From Pseudomonas graminis (lineage in GTDB: Bacteria > Pseudomonadota > Gammaproteobacteria > Pseudomonadales > Pseudomonadaceae), in the NCBI RefSeq assembly GCF_001705435.1, contig NZ_MDEN01000069.1, forward strand, positions 372,001 to 436,000: DNA of 64,000 bases, read 5' to 3'. Positions 55,201-62,277 of the stretch are shown one piece after another (the first letter of the stretch is position 1; every line of letters starts with the position of its first letter). The position numbers and the translations under genes are program-made. Below the pieces are notes generated by a model that saw nothing but the letters and a program-made list of their open reading frames with translations, searched no databases and was not told the DNA's origin.

Positions 55201-55591
55201 ATATGAATGGCAAGGTTACTATCTTCTCTGCCCAGAGCAGGCAGAGCAGCGCCTTAAATGGAACTACTAAGCCCGTCACGTCCTCTGGTCGGTCGGGACG
55301 TATACCTGTCAGTTGGTGATACAGCGTTGACGCCGGAGGGCCACCATCACCTTCCAGCAGGGTAATTTTGAAAATATTGTTCAGATCACTCTCGGACGTC
55401 TGTCGAGCGGATCTTAATCGGCAGAACTTTACGATGGCGTGACGTTTGTGGTACTGCCTGTCGCTTGAGTATTCGTTTAGGTTCACCCGCTTGGACGTTA
55501 ATGGCTCGGTCATTTTACTGAAAATCACTTTTGAAGCAGCGTGCAACTTCTCGGGCGCGATTAACCGAATTTCTTTCGATACGTTAATCAT
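52163..55591 (-). CDS. gmtZ: Very large tyrosine recombinase, GmtZ-type integrase
   Basis: 1142 aa. The catalytic region is in the second half: Arg in FGGQRIQNGQWLDLR, HSLR in HVPHSLRVAWISHM, AGH in QQAGHKINDQIAVT and the Tyr pair in TDYYTVV, so the R-H-R-H-Y set is present. After it comes a cysteine cluster (HCICMRDGDC, VCSLCDAAVWG) that could bind zinc. The first 550 residues are family-specific and rich in basic patches. It overlaps the 486-aa recombinase gene by 4 bp (ATGA). Length, order and the post-catalytic Cys cluster fit GmtZ of the gamma-mobile-trio as I know it. Confidence 0.75.
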   Translation of the reverse strand: MINVSKEIRLIAPEKLHAASKVIFSKMTEPLTSKRVNLNEYSSDRQYHKRHAIVKFCRLRSARQTSESDLNNIFKITLLEGDGGPPASTLYHQLTGIRPDRPEDVTGLVVPFKALLCLLWAEKIVTLPFIFELSSAWKKNPELEKQTCGFIFEVAKGSNNIERASRRWQYRTSWQSKDDVNFDEIWAAIPEIVSLKLDKGNKHFSFIPWLKKFSAMFSEIVSPEQCFYLERYQMYLISKRAHNESIAQNIKDYDEYVKYYVMTPEEAQNIPTHDRKLRRYKIRNINREYARSSPTAKLKRKERTIIERQMARIEKAQRVADESEALYNELHSSISAEDYLLLLSLPPRKPDFNWVTNDFYPGRSHIEIEKTYRQWVTMAEIFVAKLINPNNPKNSRSYIDNQIQHIKFLFDYIFFYLPMWKELHPTSTLRLPETIIDFERVVFWCDDLIDHETVQSIYRDHDISGNLEMPLTGLKLRTLMFTEKSTKPFVNSVHLFFELVRTYGAPHGFVDGGYANPVNRSMDSTGSGGRSKSDKKPFPRDISIIAKAYMSALDAIGINIRNSILDGRIAPETIAEIKSSDWIDLTKIHLGTTVTLRSSKRPLETYQIPITIIPNIYNWWYGDYHSTNAATIVTAYLPWLSTLRMLAIGLFGGQRIQNGQWLDLRTFDNFYHEKYVDAFNLCTLHVNTDKSGKSRDVVIDGDVMKSLIDERYFQTEVYTRAPGLVYYENDPRDPNKYGMICPLFRSPWGDHDLPFSDGTYSDEWIHFCRGLEQVYNSIVSPDSHHSFITISASGNELAVHVPHSLRVAWISHMRLYGHLDVTYTAQQAGHKINDQIAVTTDYYTVVTPEDMLENIGRANSIVTDSAYEALMGKINQPSSPGSAIVKGWHENKAQLVKDQKFRSQQFYLIDSQESGTDLIATTKALPGFYTHCICMRDGDCPKKLVEFTGRSRVCSLCDAAVWGIDHLPGMNVKMRQAQINSLQLVDKISQLADAAISQAEMEPYHHELTIARYEIASYKHLADHLNEVLDSDNKNPGYISRYRDLVGAKRHAVDMSNPLHRVIAGIIDSEAYPHLTSANYPYMVERLAKNPDLLKLELSDPTSKQLIACQIATILRSSDFTFEEVITLVSNPYLALEREKIE

Positions 55592-57048
55592 GCTGCCAAG
55601 CGTCCGCGCAGATCTTGTGCCAAGGCTTCATACGCATCCGCACGCAGGCTGTCGATACTGCTGGTTTCATTCCAGATAGCCGCCATTTGCTGCGAAGCGT
55701 GAATTTCGGCCATGAGCACCTCTTGGTCGAGCTTGGCGTAAATAATAGTGGATGCGATATTTGCGTGCCCCATTAGCACCTGAATCTCACCTAGGGTTAA
55801 TCCAACTCCACGACGCCCAGGGATGTAGACAAAATTCCTGGCCCAATAGCCGTAGAAGTGACGAAGACTATGGGAAGTATATAACTTCGTAGGTGTGCTA
55901 TCAGTTATTCCTGCTTTTTGTTGAGCTTTTGCGAGTGCGCGATTAATCCTGCGGTTAAGCGAGTTCGGTTTGACAGCATCGACCAATGGCTCACCATAGT
56001 TATTGCGGTTGTCTGATATAAAAAGGAACTCGCTATCTGAGGTGGGGCGTATTGCCTTGTATTCAGCCAAAGCATCATAGAAGAGGGTTTCAAAGGGTTC
56101 GAACATGTAGATTCTTGCTGTCGTCCTTCCTTTGAAGGGCAAATCTTTAGCGGAAGGGTCGCGCCAGTGGTTAGGGTCTTCTATGCGAAGGGAGCGTTCC
56201 TTCAAGTTGATTTCATCGTTTCTCATGGCCCAGGCTTCGGACTGTCGGAGACCACCGCCAGCTTGGAGCAAGGCAACTACCTTCTCTAAGGGCGGCAGAT
56301 TCTCGATCAGGCTCAAAATTCGACGTGATGGAAACTCCTTTGGGGGCTTGCTTTTGGGAGCCTTTCCGCCCTCTAGGCCTCCCTGCGCGGTCTGATAGAC
56401 GTCAGCAGGTTTTTCCTTGAACTCCATGAGCTTCGAACGCATCTGTTCGATCTCGATTTTGCTCCGACGTCGATCTGCCAAAGCATCGAGTTCGTTTGGG
56501 GCCTCGATCACGATTCCCGGGTTGAGGAAGTTGGCCATGGCCAATGAGTCCCTCAGGAGAGCTGCGTGAAGCCGCAGAAAATGGTTGGCGGCAGCTTTAT
56601 AGGCAAGGGCCGAGACAACGCTGATTGGCGTCCGACCCAGCCGTTTAGCCACCGTCCTGACCACGAAGTCGGTGCTGTTGACTCCTTGGGTCAAAAAGAT
56701 GAAGTAGGAATTGATCGTTTCGCCGAGCGCTTCCGGATCAATCTGGCCGGCGCCGATCGCTCTGGACTCATACAGGTAGTCAATGAAGCCCGCATTGCGG
56801 TAGGTGTATTGCTCATTTCTCGCCCGTGAGCTTTTCGTTCCCAGCTGTCTGTGGATGCCTCGGGAGTAGGCGTTAAATGAGGGCACCGGTTGCCCGGTTG
56901 CCGTTTCGTAGAGGCGCGGCGGCTCGGTATGCACCAGAAGGACATTTTTCAAGTTGCCTTTGCGAGTGCATTGCTGATCAACCCGTTCAACCTTTCGACC
57001 TGATCCAATCGCCGCTTGGTCACGTTCGGTTAAAGTCGGCTTAATCAT
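55588..57048 (-). CDS. gmtY: Tyrosine recombinase, GmtY type
   Basis: 486 aa, first gene of the five-gene mobility operon. The core-binding domain is unassigned; the catalytic domain shows Arg in GGGLRQSEAWAMR, HSLRHFYGYWA, LMGHANIASTIIYAKLD with the GH and the Tyr nucleophile. It should cut and rejoin at the tRNA-Gly att site together with the 1142-aa protein. The ATG at 57048 has only a weak GCGAG ribosome binding site. A 12-bp inverted repeat about 80 bp upstream is a candidate operator. Confidence 0.8.
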   Translation of the reverse strand: MIKPTLTERDQAAIGSGRKVERVDQQCTRKGNLKNVLLVHTEPPRLYETATGQPVPSFNAYSRGIHRQLGTKSSRARNEQYTYRNAGFIDYLYESRAIGAGQIDPEALGETINSYFIFLTQGVNSTDFVVRTVAKRLGRTPISVVSALAYKAAANHFLRLHAALLRDSLAMANFLNPGIVIEAPNELDALADRRRSKIEIEQMRSKLMEFKEKPADVYQTAQGGLEGGKAPKSKPPKEFPSRRILSLIENLPPLEKVVALLQAGGGLRQSEAWAMRNDEINLKERSLRIEDPNHWRDPSAKDLPFKGRTTARIYMFEPFETLFYDALAEYKAIRPTSDSEFLFISDNRNNYGEPLVDAVKPNSLNRRINRALAKAQQKAGITDSTPTKLYTSHSLRHFYGYWARNFVYIPGRRGVGLTLGEIQVLMGHANIASTIIYAKLDQEVLMAEIHASQQMAAIWNETSSIDSLRADAYEALAQDLRGRLAA

Positions 57049-57125
57049 ATATTGACTCGCTATAATTCATGTGATATACAATTGGTATAGCTCATAGGTC
57101 TAATCTTTTTTGCGTTTATCAATTG

Positions 57126-57163
57126 AAATAAACTATTGGTACCATTATTATAATAGTTTATTT
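57126..57163. promoter_or_regulatory. 12-bp inverted repeat upstream of the recombinase operon
   Basis: AAATAAACTATT (57126-57137) is repeated in inverse as AATAGTTTATTT (57152-57163), perfect over 12 bp with a 14-bp spacer, in a very AT-rich gap between the divergent recombinase operon and the nuclease pseudogene. Candidate operator or recombinase accessory site. Confidence 0.6.
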
Positions 57164-57169
57164 ACATTG

Positions 57170-58245
57170 ATGACGTCATTGTGGGCTTTCAATGACCGCA
57201 CTCGGCTGAATGTGTTTTCCTCTTCGTTTAACTTCAGCGTCCGGGGCGACTCCCGTTGGTTTATACGTGACATGAGGCGGCCTGCGCTCGTGCCTAGAGA
57301 GTGTATGACGGTTCATGTGCCGTTCGATGGCCGTGAGCTTTTCTTCTTTTGCCAATCGAAGCAGTGGTCGACCCACCTTCCGCGCGCCAAAGTGGCTGGC
57401 AGTGAGCTGATCCTTGAGTTCCAGTATCCTTCAGATTCTCCGCGTGAGACACGTCCGGAGATTGACCGGTTGCTGATGGATATTGAGCAATACCCCGGAT
57501 GGCAGGAATACCAGATCAACGCGCACAATGCGTCGCTCATCATCTGGCCGCGCAGGTGGTGAACGATCGCAAGAAGCGTTTGCTGGCCAAGTCTCAGCGC
57601 ACGGCAGACCTGGGTATCCCTGTTCGACAGTGTTCAGATGCACCGAAAACCTACGCTGTACCCACCGCTCGCCGCGAGTCCGTACCCACCCTGCCACCGG
57701 CTACATCCCAGCCTTTCGAGTCGGAACCTACCTGGGCGATGGATCAGTACGAGCGCGTGCTGAAAATCATGCAGGACATGGCATTGGTCGTGGAGCGCAG
57801 TCCTGCCGCTTTCAAGTCCATGGACGAGGAGGCGTTACGGCAACATTTCCTGGTACAGCTCAACGCCCAGTTTGAGGGCAAAGCCTCAGGCGAGACTTTC
57901 AACATGAGCGGTAAGACCGTCATCCTGCTGCGCGAGGGGTGATAGCAACGTTTTCATCGCCGAGTGCAAGTTCTGGAAGGGGCCCAAGGCCTTCGGAGAG
58001 GCCATCGATCAGTTGCTCGGCTTCACGACCTGGCGAGATAGCAAGACGGCGATTTTGGTCTTCAACAAGGGCGTTGATACCAGCAAGGTGCTGGCTGGCA
58101 TCGATGCTACTGTCCAGGCGCGTGCGAGCTTCAAGCGCAAAGAGGCGTACCGGCACGAAAGTGGCTTCCGCTAGTCTTCCACCAGCCGGACGACTCGAAT
58201 CGCGAGCTAATCATCACCGTACCCGTGTTTCACGTACCATCCTGA
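57170..58245 (+). pseudogene. Restriction-like nuclease gene with three frameshifts
   Basis: Three frames join into one protein of about 355 aa. Frame 1 (from ATG 57170: TSLWAFNDRTRLNVF, then VPFDGRELFFFCQSKQW) is left near 57541-57546. Frame 2 (AAQVVNDRKKRLLAKSQRT, then FVVERSP-like and FNMSGKTVILLREG) is left at the G-run 57936-57939. Frame 3 (DSNVFIAECKFWKGPKAFGE to ARASFKRKEAYRHESGFR) is left near 58172, and the end (VFHQPDDSNRELIITVPVFH) stops at 58245. ECK plus the preceding GKT-IL strand is a PD-(D/E)xK core, with Val where Asp is expected. A one-base change at each joint restores reading. Confidence 0.75.
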
Positions 58246-58289
58246 CCAGCCACCCTGACCGACCCTCTCTGAGAAGCGATTTCGACGCA

Positions 58290-59210
58290 ATGAAAGCAGT
58301 GCAGTGGACAGTGTTTATCGACATGCTGGGCTTCAAGAAGCTGAACACGGTGGTCACCACCGACCAGCAGGCGCAAGACCTATTGGAGTTTATGATCAGC
58401 AATCGGGATGTTTTGACCGGTCATGAGCAGGCGCTCGCTGAGGGGTACAGGAAGACTGGCGGACACAACCCCTACGATTGGTATGACGTCAAAAGTACCT
58501 GCATCTCTGACTCGGTGGTCGTGACGTTCAAGCCGAAAGAAATGGAGGAAGAGACGGATGCTGATCAGGTGCTAACGCACTCTGCCAACGCCCTGATGCT
58601 ACTCATTTTTCGGTTGTGCATGCTGATGCACAAATGTCTGCTGGAACAAAAAATCACCTTCCGAGGCGGCATCTCTACTCAATTTTGCGACATTCGCGAC
58701 AGCTTTGCTGTGGGCGCAGGCCTTAGCGCCGCGAGTGAGACTGAAGGCAAGGCTAAGTTTGCTCGCATTGCCTTGGCAGACGATGTAGTCCAAAACGAGG
58801 CGCTAATGGGTAGAGTTCGGCAGCTCTTCAGCCGAATGTATGGTGATTCAGAGTTCTTGGTGGCGGAAAACGGTATCACCTGGGTGAATTCGCTCGACTT
58901 GATGCTGGCGGGTCAAGATCTAAGGTCACCCGCTGTTAGCAGGGCGATGTTCCACCCTGCGACCCGCCCATCTGTCCTAGCGACGCGTATGCAGTGCGCA
59001 CAATACCTCAAGGCTCAGCAAATCTTCGTTGTCGAGTCGATTCGGGAATATTGGGCTGCTTACCGTGAGCATTATGAAGATAACGACCTCAAGAGGGTCA
59101 ATAGGGGAATCCTCAGAAAATACTTCTGGCTACGGCACTATCACAATGAAACCGTCAAAAATCGGCGCTTGGTAGCGTTTTTCATAGGTTCTCAACGATC
59201 ACTCAGATGA
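58290..59210 (+). CDS. Protein of unknown function with weak nucleotide-cyclase-like motifs
   Basis: 306 aa from the ATG at 58290; the frame is open upstream through the pseudogene but without coding sense. The start WTVFIDMLGFKKLNTVV resembles the metal-binding F-DIxGF strand of class III nucleotide cyclases, and ITFRGGISTQFCDIRDSFAVG resembles the following R-GI strand; DSVVVTFKP could be the second strand. The C-terminal 120 residues are helical and unassigned. If it is a cyclase, no obvious effector lies next to it except the decayed nuclease. No transmembrane part. Confidence 0.5.
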   Translation: MKAVQWTVFIDMLGFKKLNTVVTTDQQAQDLLEFMISNRDVLTGHEQALAEGYRKTGGHNPYDWYDVKSTCISDSVVVTFKPKEMEEETDADQVLTHSANALMLLIFRLCMLMHKCLLEQKITFRGGISTQFCDIRDSFAVGAGLSAASETEGKAKFARIALADDVVQNEALMGRVRQLFSRMYGDSEFLVAENGITWVNSLDLMLAGQDLRSPAVSRAMFHPATRPSVLATRMQCAQYLKAQQIFVVESIREYWAAYREHYEDNDLKRVNRGILRKYFWLRHYHNETVKNRRLVAFFIGSQRSLR

Positions 59211-59225
59211 CCGGCTGACTTTCAT

Positions 59226-59580
59226 TCAAGCGTTGATTAGCTGTAGCTCCGACTGCTGGCTCAGCTGATGTTTCAGGTAGTCGGCCAAGGCCATGACACG
59301 CTCTGGCAGGTACTTCGTTGAAGGGAAGACCACGAAGAACTCGAAGCTTTCGGTGGGGCAGTCCTCAAGGATTGTAACCATTACTCCGCTTTCCAGCGCC
59401 TACTGACCGTAGCAGCTCGGCCCCTGGATAGCGCTCAAGCCTCTCTATGCAGCAGCAACAAGGGCTATGTCATCGTCACTGGCGAACTTCTGTCGTGGAT
59501 TGACGACTTTGTGGGTGACGTCTTGCTCGTAGTGCCAGCGCCTCTCTTGCAGAGGCAGGAATTTTGGCTTGCAGATCATC
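59226..59580 (-). pseudogene. LysR-type regulator remnant
   Basis: Minus-strand text reads RWHYEQDVTHKVVNPRQKFA, DDDIALVAAA, stop, GLSAIQGPSCYGQ, stop, then ALESGVMVTILEDCPTESFE and YLPERVMALADYLKHQLSQQ to a stop at 59226. This is the C-terminal effector domain of a LysR regulator with in-frame stops and no N-terminal half. Confidence 0.65.
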
Positions 59581-59969
59581 GGGCGTAGCGATCTGGCCAA
59601 GTGCGTGTCGCAGGGCAGGGGTATCAGGGGAGGGGCAGCGGAATGTCACTTAGCTTTCGGGTCATCAGCGCAGAGTTCAACTGGCCTTAAGCAATGTATG
59701 GCGGGCCCTTTTCGATTCAACACCATCCAATTGTCTGGAAAGTCGACTTCTCGTGGAGAGGCTGGGCTTATCGCTGCGTGCGGGTTGAGCTAACTCAGAA
59801 GTTCAGGCGGCGGCTCGTAGCGTTGTGCGGTATCGAATGGGCATGGGTAACTAGTCATCACGTTTGTGAGTGAGGTCGTTTCGGGATTTGTGGTTGGGGG
59901 TAAGGGGGGGCTTTCGGGGGATTCAGAGTACGAGGCAGAAAGCCTGAACGTGCCCTAGATCACGGAATG
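59581..59969. other. Right-end gap of the island without a supported gene
   Basis: About 390 bp between the LysR remnant and the tRNA. A G-rich run (GGGGGTAAGGGGGGGCTTTCGGGG) occurs near 59893-59920. No gene seen. Confidence 0.4.
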
Positions 59970-59996
59970 TGGAGCGGGTAGAGGGAATCGAACCCT
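59970..59996. repeat. Right attachment repeat (attR), 3' end of tRNA-Gly(CCC)
   Basis: Identical over 27 bp to 17335-17361; here it is the CCA end, acceptor strand and T-arm of the intact tRNA gene. Confidence 0.9.
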
Positions 59997-60043
59997 CACC
60001 GATTGCTTGGGAAGCAATAGTTGTACCATTCAACTATACCCGC
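59970..60043 (-). tRNA. tRNA-Gly(CCC)
   Basis: Minus strand, 74 nt including the encoded CCA. Acceptor GCGGGTA pairs with TACCCGC; D-arm AGTTGAATGGTACAACT; anticodon stem ATTGC/GCAAT with loop TTCCCAA (anticodon CCC); T-arm GAGGGTTCGATTCCCTC. Intact, restored by the integration event. Confidence 0.93.
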
Positions 60044-60072
60044 ATGTCTTGCTAGTGAAGCTCGCTCACAAA

Positions 60073-60142
60073 AGCGGTTGTCCAGTAAGAACCCTCAACT
60101 AAAGCTTGGGAAGCTTTCGTTTTACCACTAAACTATACCCGC
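60073..60142 (-). pseudogene. Degenerate tRNA-Gly(CCC)-like copy
   Basis: The first 54 nt (GCGGGTATAGTTTAGTGGTA onward through a second CTTCCCAAG anticodon loop to GAGGGTTC) are a good tRNA-Gly, but the T-arm then reads TTACTGGACAACCGC and cannot form the T-stem; only part of the acceptor can pair. It lies 30 bp upstream of the intact tRNA on the same strand. Probably a non-functional duplicate. Confidence 0.7.
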
Positions 60143-60326
60143 TTTTAAATCGACGCCTTTGGCGCGGCTGACTTTGTACCAGATGCTGCGTATTAATTGA
60201 AGCGTTATATGCCGCACCGACCCAATGCCATCTCGCCCACCCCTGATTCGCTGTCCAATCGCGCTCATCAGGGTCTGCAGCAGACCATTCCTTCTCCGTC
60301 TTCTGCTCTTGTATCCCCCAGTCCAA

Positions 60327-61211
60327 TCACACCGCAAACGCCTGTTGCAACTGACCCGTTCTGTAATGAACGCGGCGGGGTTCCGGCGCGGGCGTCAGAA
60401 ACCCGTGCAGTGCATTTTTCGATGCCAGGCATGCTGCCTTGTTCTCCATGTCCAGAAAGTGCCCGGCATCCTGAAGGGTGCTGAAGTGGCAGTCGCGGAT
60501 GTAGTGAGCGAAGTGCCGGGCGTCGGCAGCCGAGGTGTATTCGTCCCACGCGCCGTTCATGAACAGCACCGGCACATTGATGCGCTTCGCCGCTTTCATC
60601 TGAGGATGATTGCTCGGGTCCAACACATGATCGATGTGGTGATGCATCTGCGCGTACTCATGCAAATCCAGAGAGCTGACGTGCTTGTGGTTGTAGCGTT
60701 TGAACAGCGAGGGCAGGTGTTTGCCCAGGGTGCTGTTGAGCAACTCCCCGACCCCGTGACGATTGTAAGTGCCGAAGTATTGCCGGCCGCGCTCGAGATA
60801 GTCGCGCAGCGGGTCGCTGATGACGGGAGAGAATGAGCTGATGACTGCCTTTTCGATTCGTTTGGGCCGGTGCGCCAGAGCGACCAGTGCCGCCGCGCCG
60901 CCCCATGAGAACGACATCAGGAGTTCGGCGTTGAAATGGTCGATCAGCTCCAGAAGCAGCTGTCCTTCAATCTCTTTGGTGAGCGGCCGTTCATGGGCAT
61001 TGTGGGGTTTTGATTTACCGGCGTAGGGCGGGTCGTACAGCACGACGTTGAATTGCGGGTGAAGGTTGCGCACGGTCTGAGCGAAGGAGGTGGTCGTGGC
61101 AAGCGAGCCATTGACCAGAATGATGGTCTGCTCGGCGGCGTCTGCGCGGTACAGCTCCGTATACACCCGGAACTGGGCCTGTATATCCAGCACAGCGATT
61201 TCTGCTTTCAT
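60327..61211 (-). CDS. rhlA: RhlA-like 3-(3-hydroxyalkanoyloxy)alkanoate synthase
   Basis: 294 aa from the ATG at 61211, chosen for AGGAG eight bases upstream; this is the length of P. aeruginosa RhlA. Alpha/beta hydrolase fold with TIILVNGSLATTTSFAQTV, FNVVLYDPPYAGKSKPHN, LTKEIE, nucleophile Ser102 in SFSWGGAAALVALA and FMNGAWDEYTSAADARHF, all with close RhlA counterparts. RhlA joins two 3-hydroxyacyl-ACP units to make HAA surfactants; no rhlB glycosyltransferase is next to it, so HAA itself would be the product. Confidence 0.8.
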   Translation of the reverse strand: MKAEIAVLDIQAQFRVYTELYRADAAEQTIILVNGSLATTTSFAQTVRNLHPQFNVVLYDPPYAGKSKPHNAHERPLTKEIEGQLLLELIDHFNAELLMSFSWGGAAALVALAHRPKRIEKAVISSFSPVISDPLRDYLERGRQYFGTYNRHGVGELLNSTLGKHLPSLFKRYNHKHVSSLDLHEYAQMHHHIDHVLDPSNHPQMKAAKRINVPVLFMNGAWDEYTSAADARHFAHYIRDCHFSTLQDAGHFLDMENKAACLASKNALHGFLTPAPEPRRVHYRTGQLQQAFAV

Positions 61212-61294
61212 CTCCATGTCTCCTGACGAAAAAACGGGGTGCGCGCAGACACGTTGCACGGGTTTCGTGACAGGTAGGCAATAGGACTCAGGTT

Positions 61295-61987
61295 TCAGAT
61301 CAACGCGATTTCATCGGCACTCAGCGTTCTGTACTGTCCGGGCTTCAGCGTGGTGTCGAGCATCAAGGGGCCCATGCTTTCGCGGTGCAGCCGGGTCACC
61401 TTGTTGTCGAAGTGGCCGAACATGCGCTTGACCTGATGGTAACGCCCTTCGACGATGCTCAACCGGGCGCGATGACTGGCAAGAATCGTCAGCGCGGCGG
61501 GCTGTGTCGTCAGGTCCTCGAACGCGAAATAAAACCCTTCAGCGAATTTCTCGATGTAATGCGCGCCGATTTCGTCTTCGGTCTCGACGTAATAGACCTT
61601 CGCCAATTTGGTGGTCGGCTGCGTCAGGCGTCGCGACCACTGGCCATCGTTGGTGATCAGCATCAGCCCGGACGTGTTGAAATCCAGGCGGCCGGCGATG
61701 TGCAGATCGTCCTTGTCCGGTTCATCGAGCAGATCGATCACGGTGGGGTGCTGCGGATCGACGGTCGCGCTGACGCAACCCTGGGGCTTGTTCAGCATGA
61801 AGTAGCGGGCGGGTTTGCCGAGCTGAAGGACTTCGTCATCGATCCGCACCTGACTGAATTCGCGCACCTCATGCAGCGGGTTTTTGACCGGCAACCCGTC
61901 GACCTGCACACGGCCTTCGATCAGCACCAGGCGCACGTCCTTGCGGCTGAAGCGCGGCAGGTTGCTGAGGAAACGGTCAAGACGCAT
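61295..61987 (-). CDS. rsuA: 16S rRNA pseudouridine synthase RsuA
   Basis: 230 aa from the ATG at 61987, giving the usual RsuA N-terminus (RLDRFLSNLPRFSRKDVRLV, S4 domain). The catalytic Asp is in HIAGRLDFNTSGLMLITNDG; LSIVEGRYHQVKRMFGH is the other family motif. Modifies U516 of 16S rRNA. The start overlaps the end of the upstream CWC gene by 11 bp. Confidence 0.93.
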   Translation of the reverse strand: MRLDRFLSNLPRFSRKDVRLVLIEGRVQVDGLPVKNPLHEVREFSQVRIDDEVLQLGKPARYFMLNKPQGCVSATVDPQHPTVIDLLDEPDKDDLHIAGRLDFNTSGLMLITNDGQWSRRLTQPTTKLAKVYYVETEDEIGAHYIEKFAEGFYFAFEDLTTQPAALTILASHRARLSIVEGRYHQVKRMFGHFDNKVTRLHRESMGPLMLDTTLKPGQYRTLSADEIALI

Positions 61988-62195
61988 CGCGGCTCGCCGC
62001 TTCAAGGCCGGCACATCGCGGGCAGAGGCATGCCAGTCCACGGACCTCTTCGGGCAGCGCTGCCAATATCGCCGGGTCGATCTCGGCGGTGAAACACCAG
62101 CAGGCCTGGTCCACTGTGCGCGGATCAGCCAGGGTGCAGCGGTTACCGGCGCCGCAAACCGGACAGATGCTCGTGTCGATGATGTGAGTGTCCAT
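61977..62195 (-). CDS. Cysteine-rich CWC-family small protein
   Basis: 72 aa with SICPVCGAGNRCTLA, ACWCF and ACLCPRCAG: the Cys pattern and CWC motif of this zinc-binding family. Found beside rsuA in many Pseudomonas and overlapping its start by 11 bp, so probably co-translated. Function unknown. Confidence 0.85.
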   Translation of the reverse strand: MDTHIIDTSICPVCGAGNRCTLADPRTVDQACWCFTAEIDPAILAALPEEVRGLACLCPRCAGLEAASRDAS

Positions 62196-62277
62196 GTAGG
62201 GCGCCGCCTTTGAATGCCGCCAATGCTAGCGCGCCGCCCTGTCTTGCGCCATGAGCATGTGATCTCGGCCGATGCGC

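Larger units (their letters stand above)
17335..59996. mobile_element. Genomic island integrated in tRNA-Gly(CCC)
   Basis: A segment of about 42.6 kb bounded by the 27-bp direct repeats. It carries two tyrosine recombinase genes, an IS66 element, defence candidates, copper and arsenic resistance, and several decayed genes. Many of its genes (17.8-21.2 and 51.2-57.1 kb especially) are visibly richer in A+T than the flanks, and REP elements, frequent outside, are not seen inside. No conjugation (relaxase, mating-pore) genes are seen, so it is an integrative element that would depend on others for transfer. Confidence 0.88.

Noticed and set aside
49270..57048. GInt-type ginABCD element
   Set aside because: GInts carry three recombinases; here the 633-aa protein has no R-H-R-H-Y residues and the second recombinase is much longer than I recall for GinB/GinC. 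Kept only as an alternative.
57939..58289. Upstream extension of the cyclase-like gene (open frame from 57939)
   Set aside because: This stretch codes for the nuclease pseudogene in another frame; the extension is Arg/Ser-rich shadow sequence.
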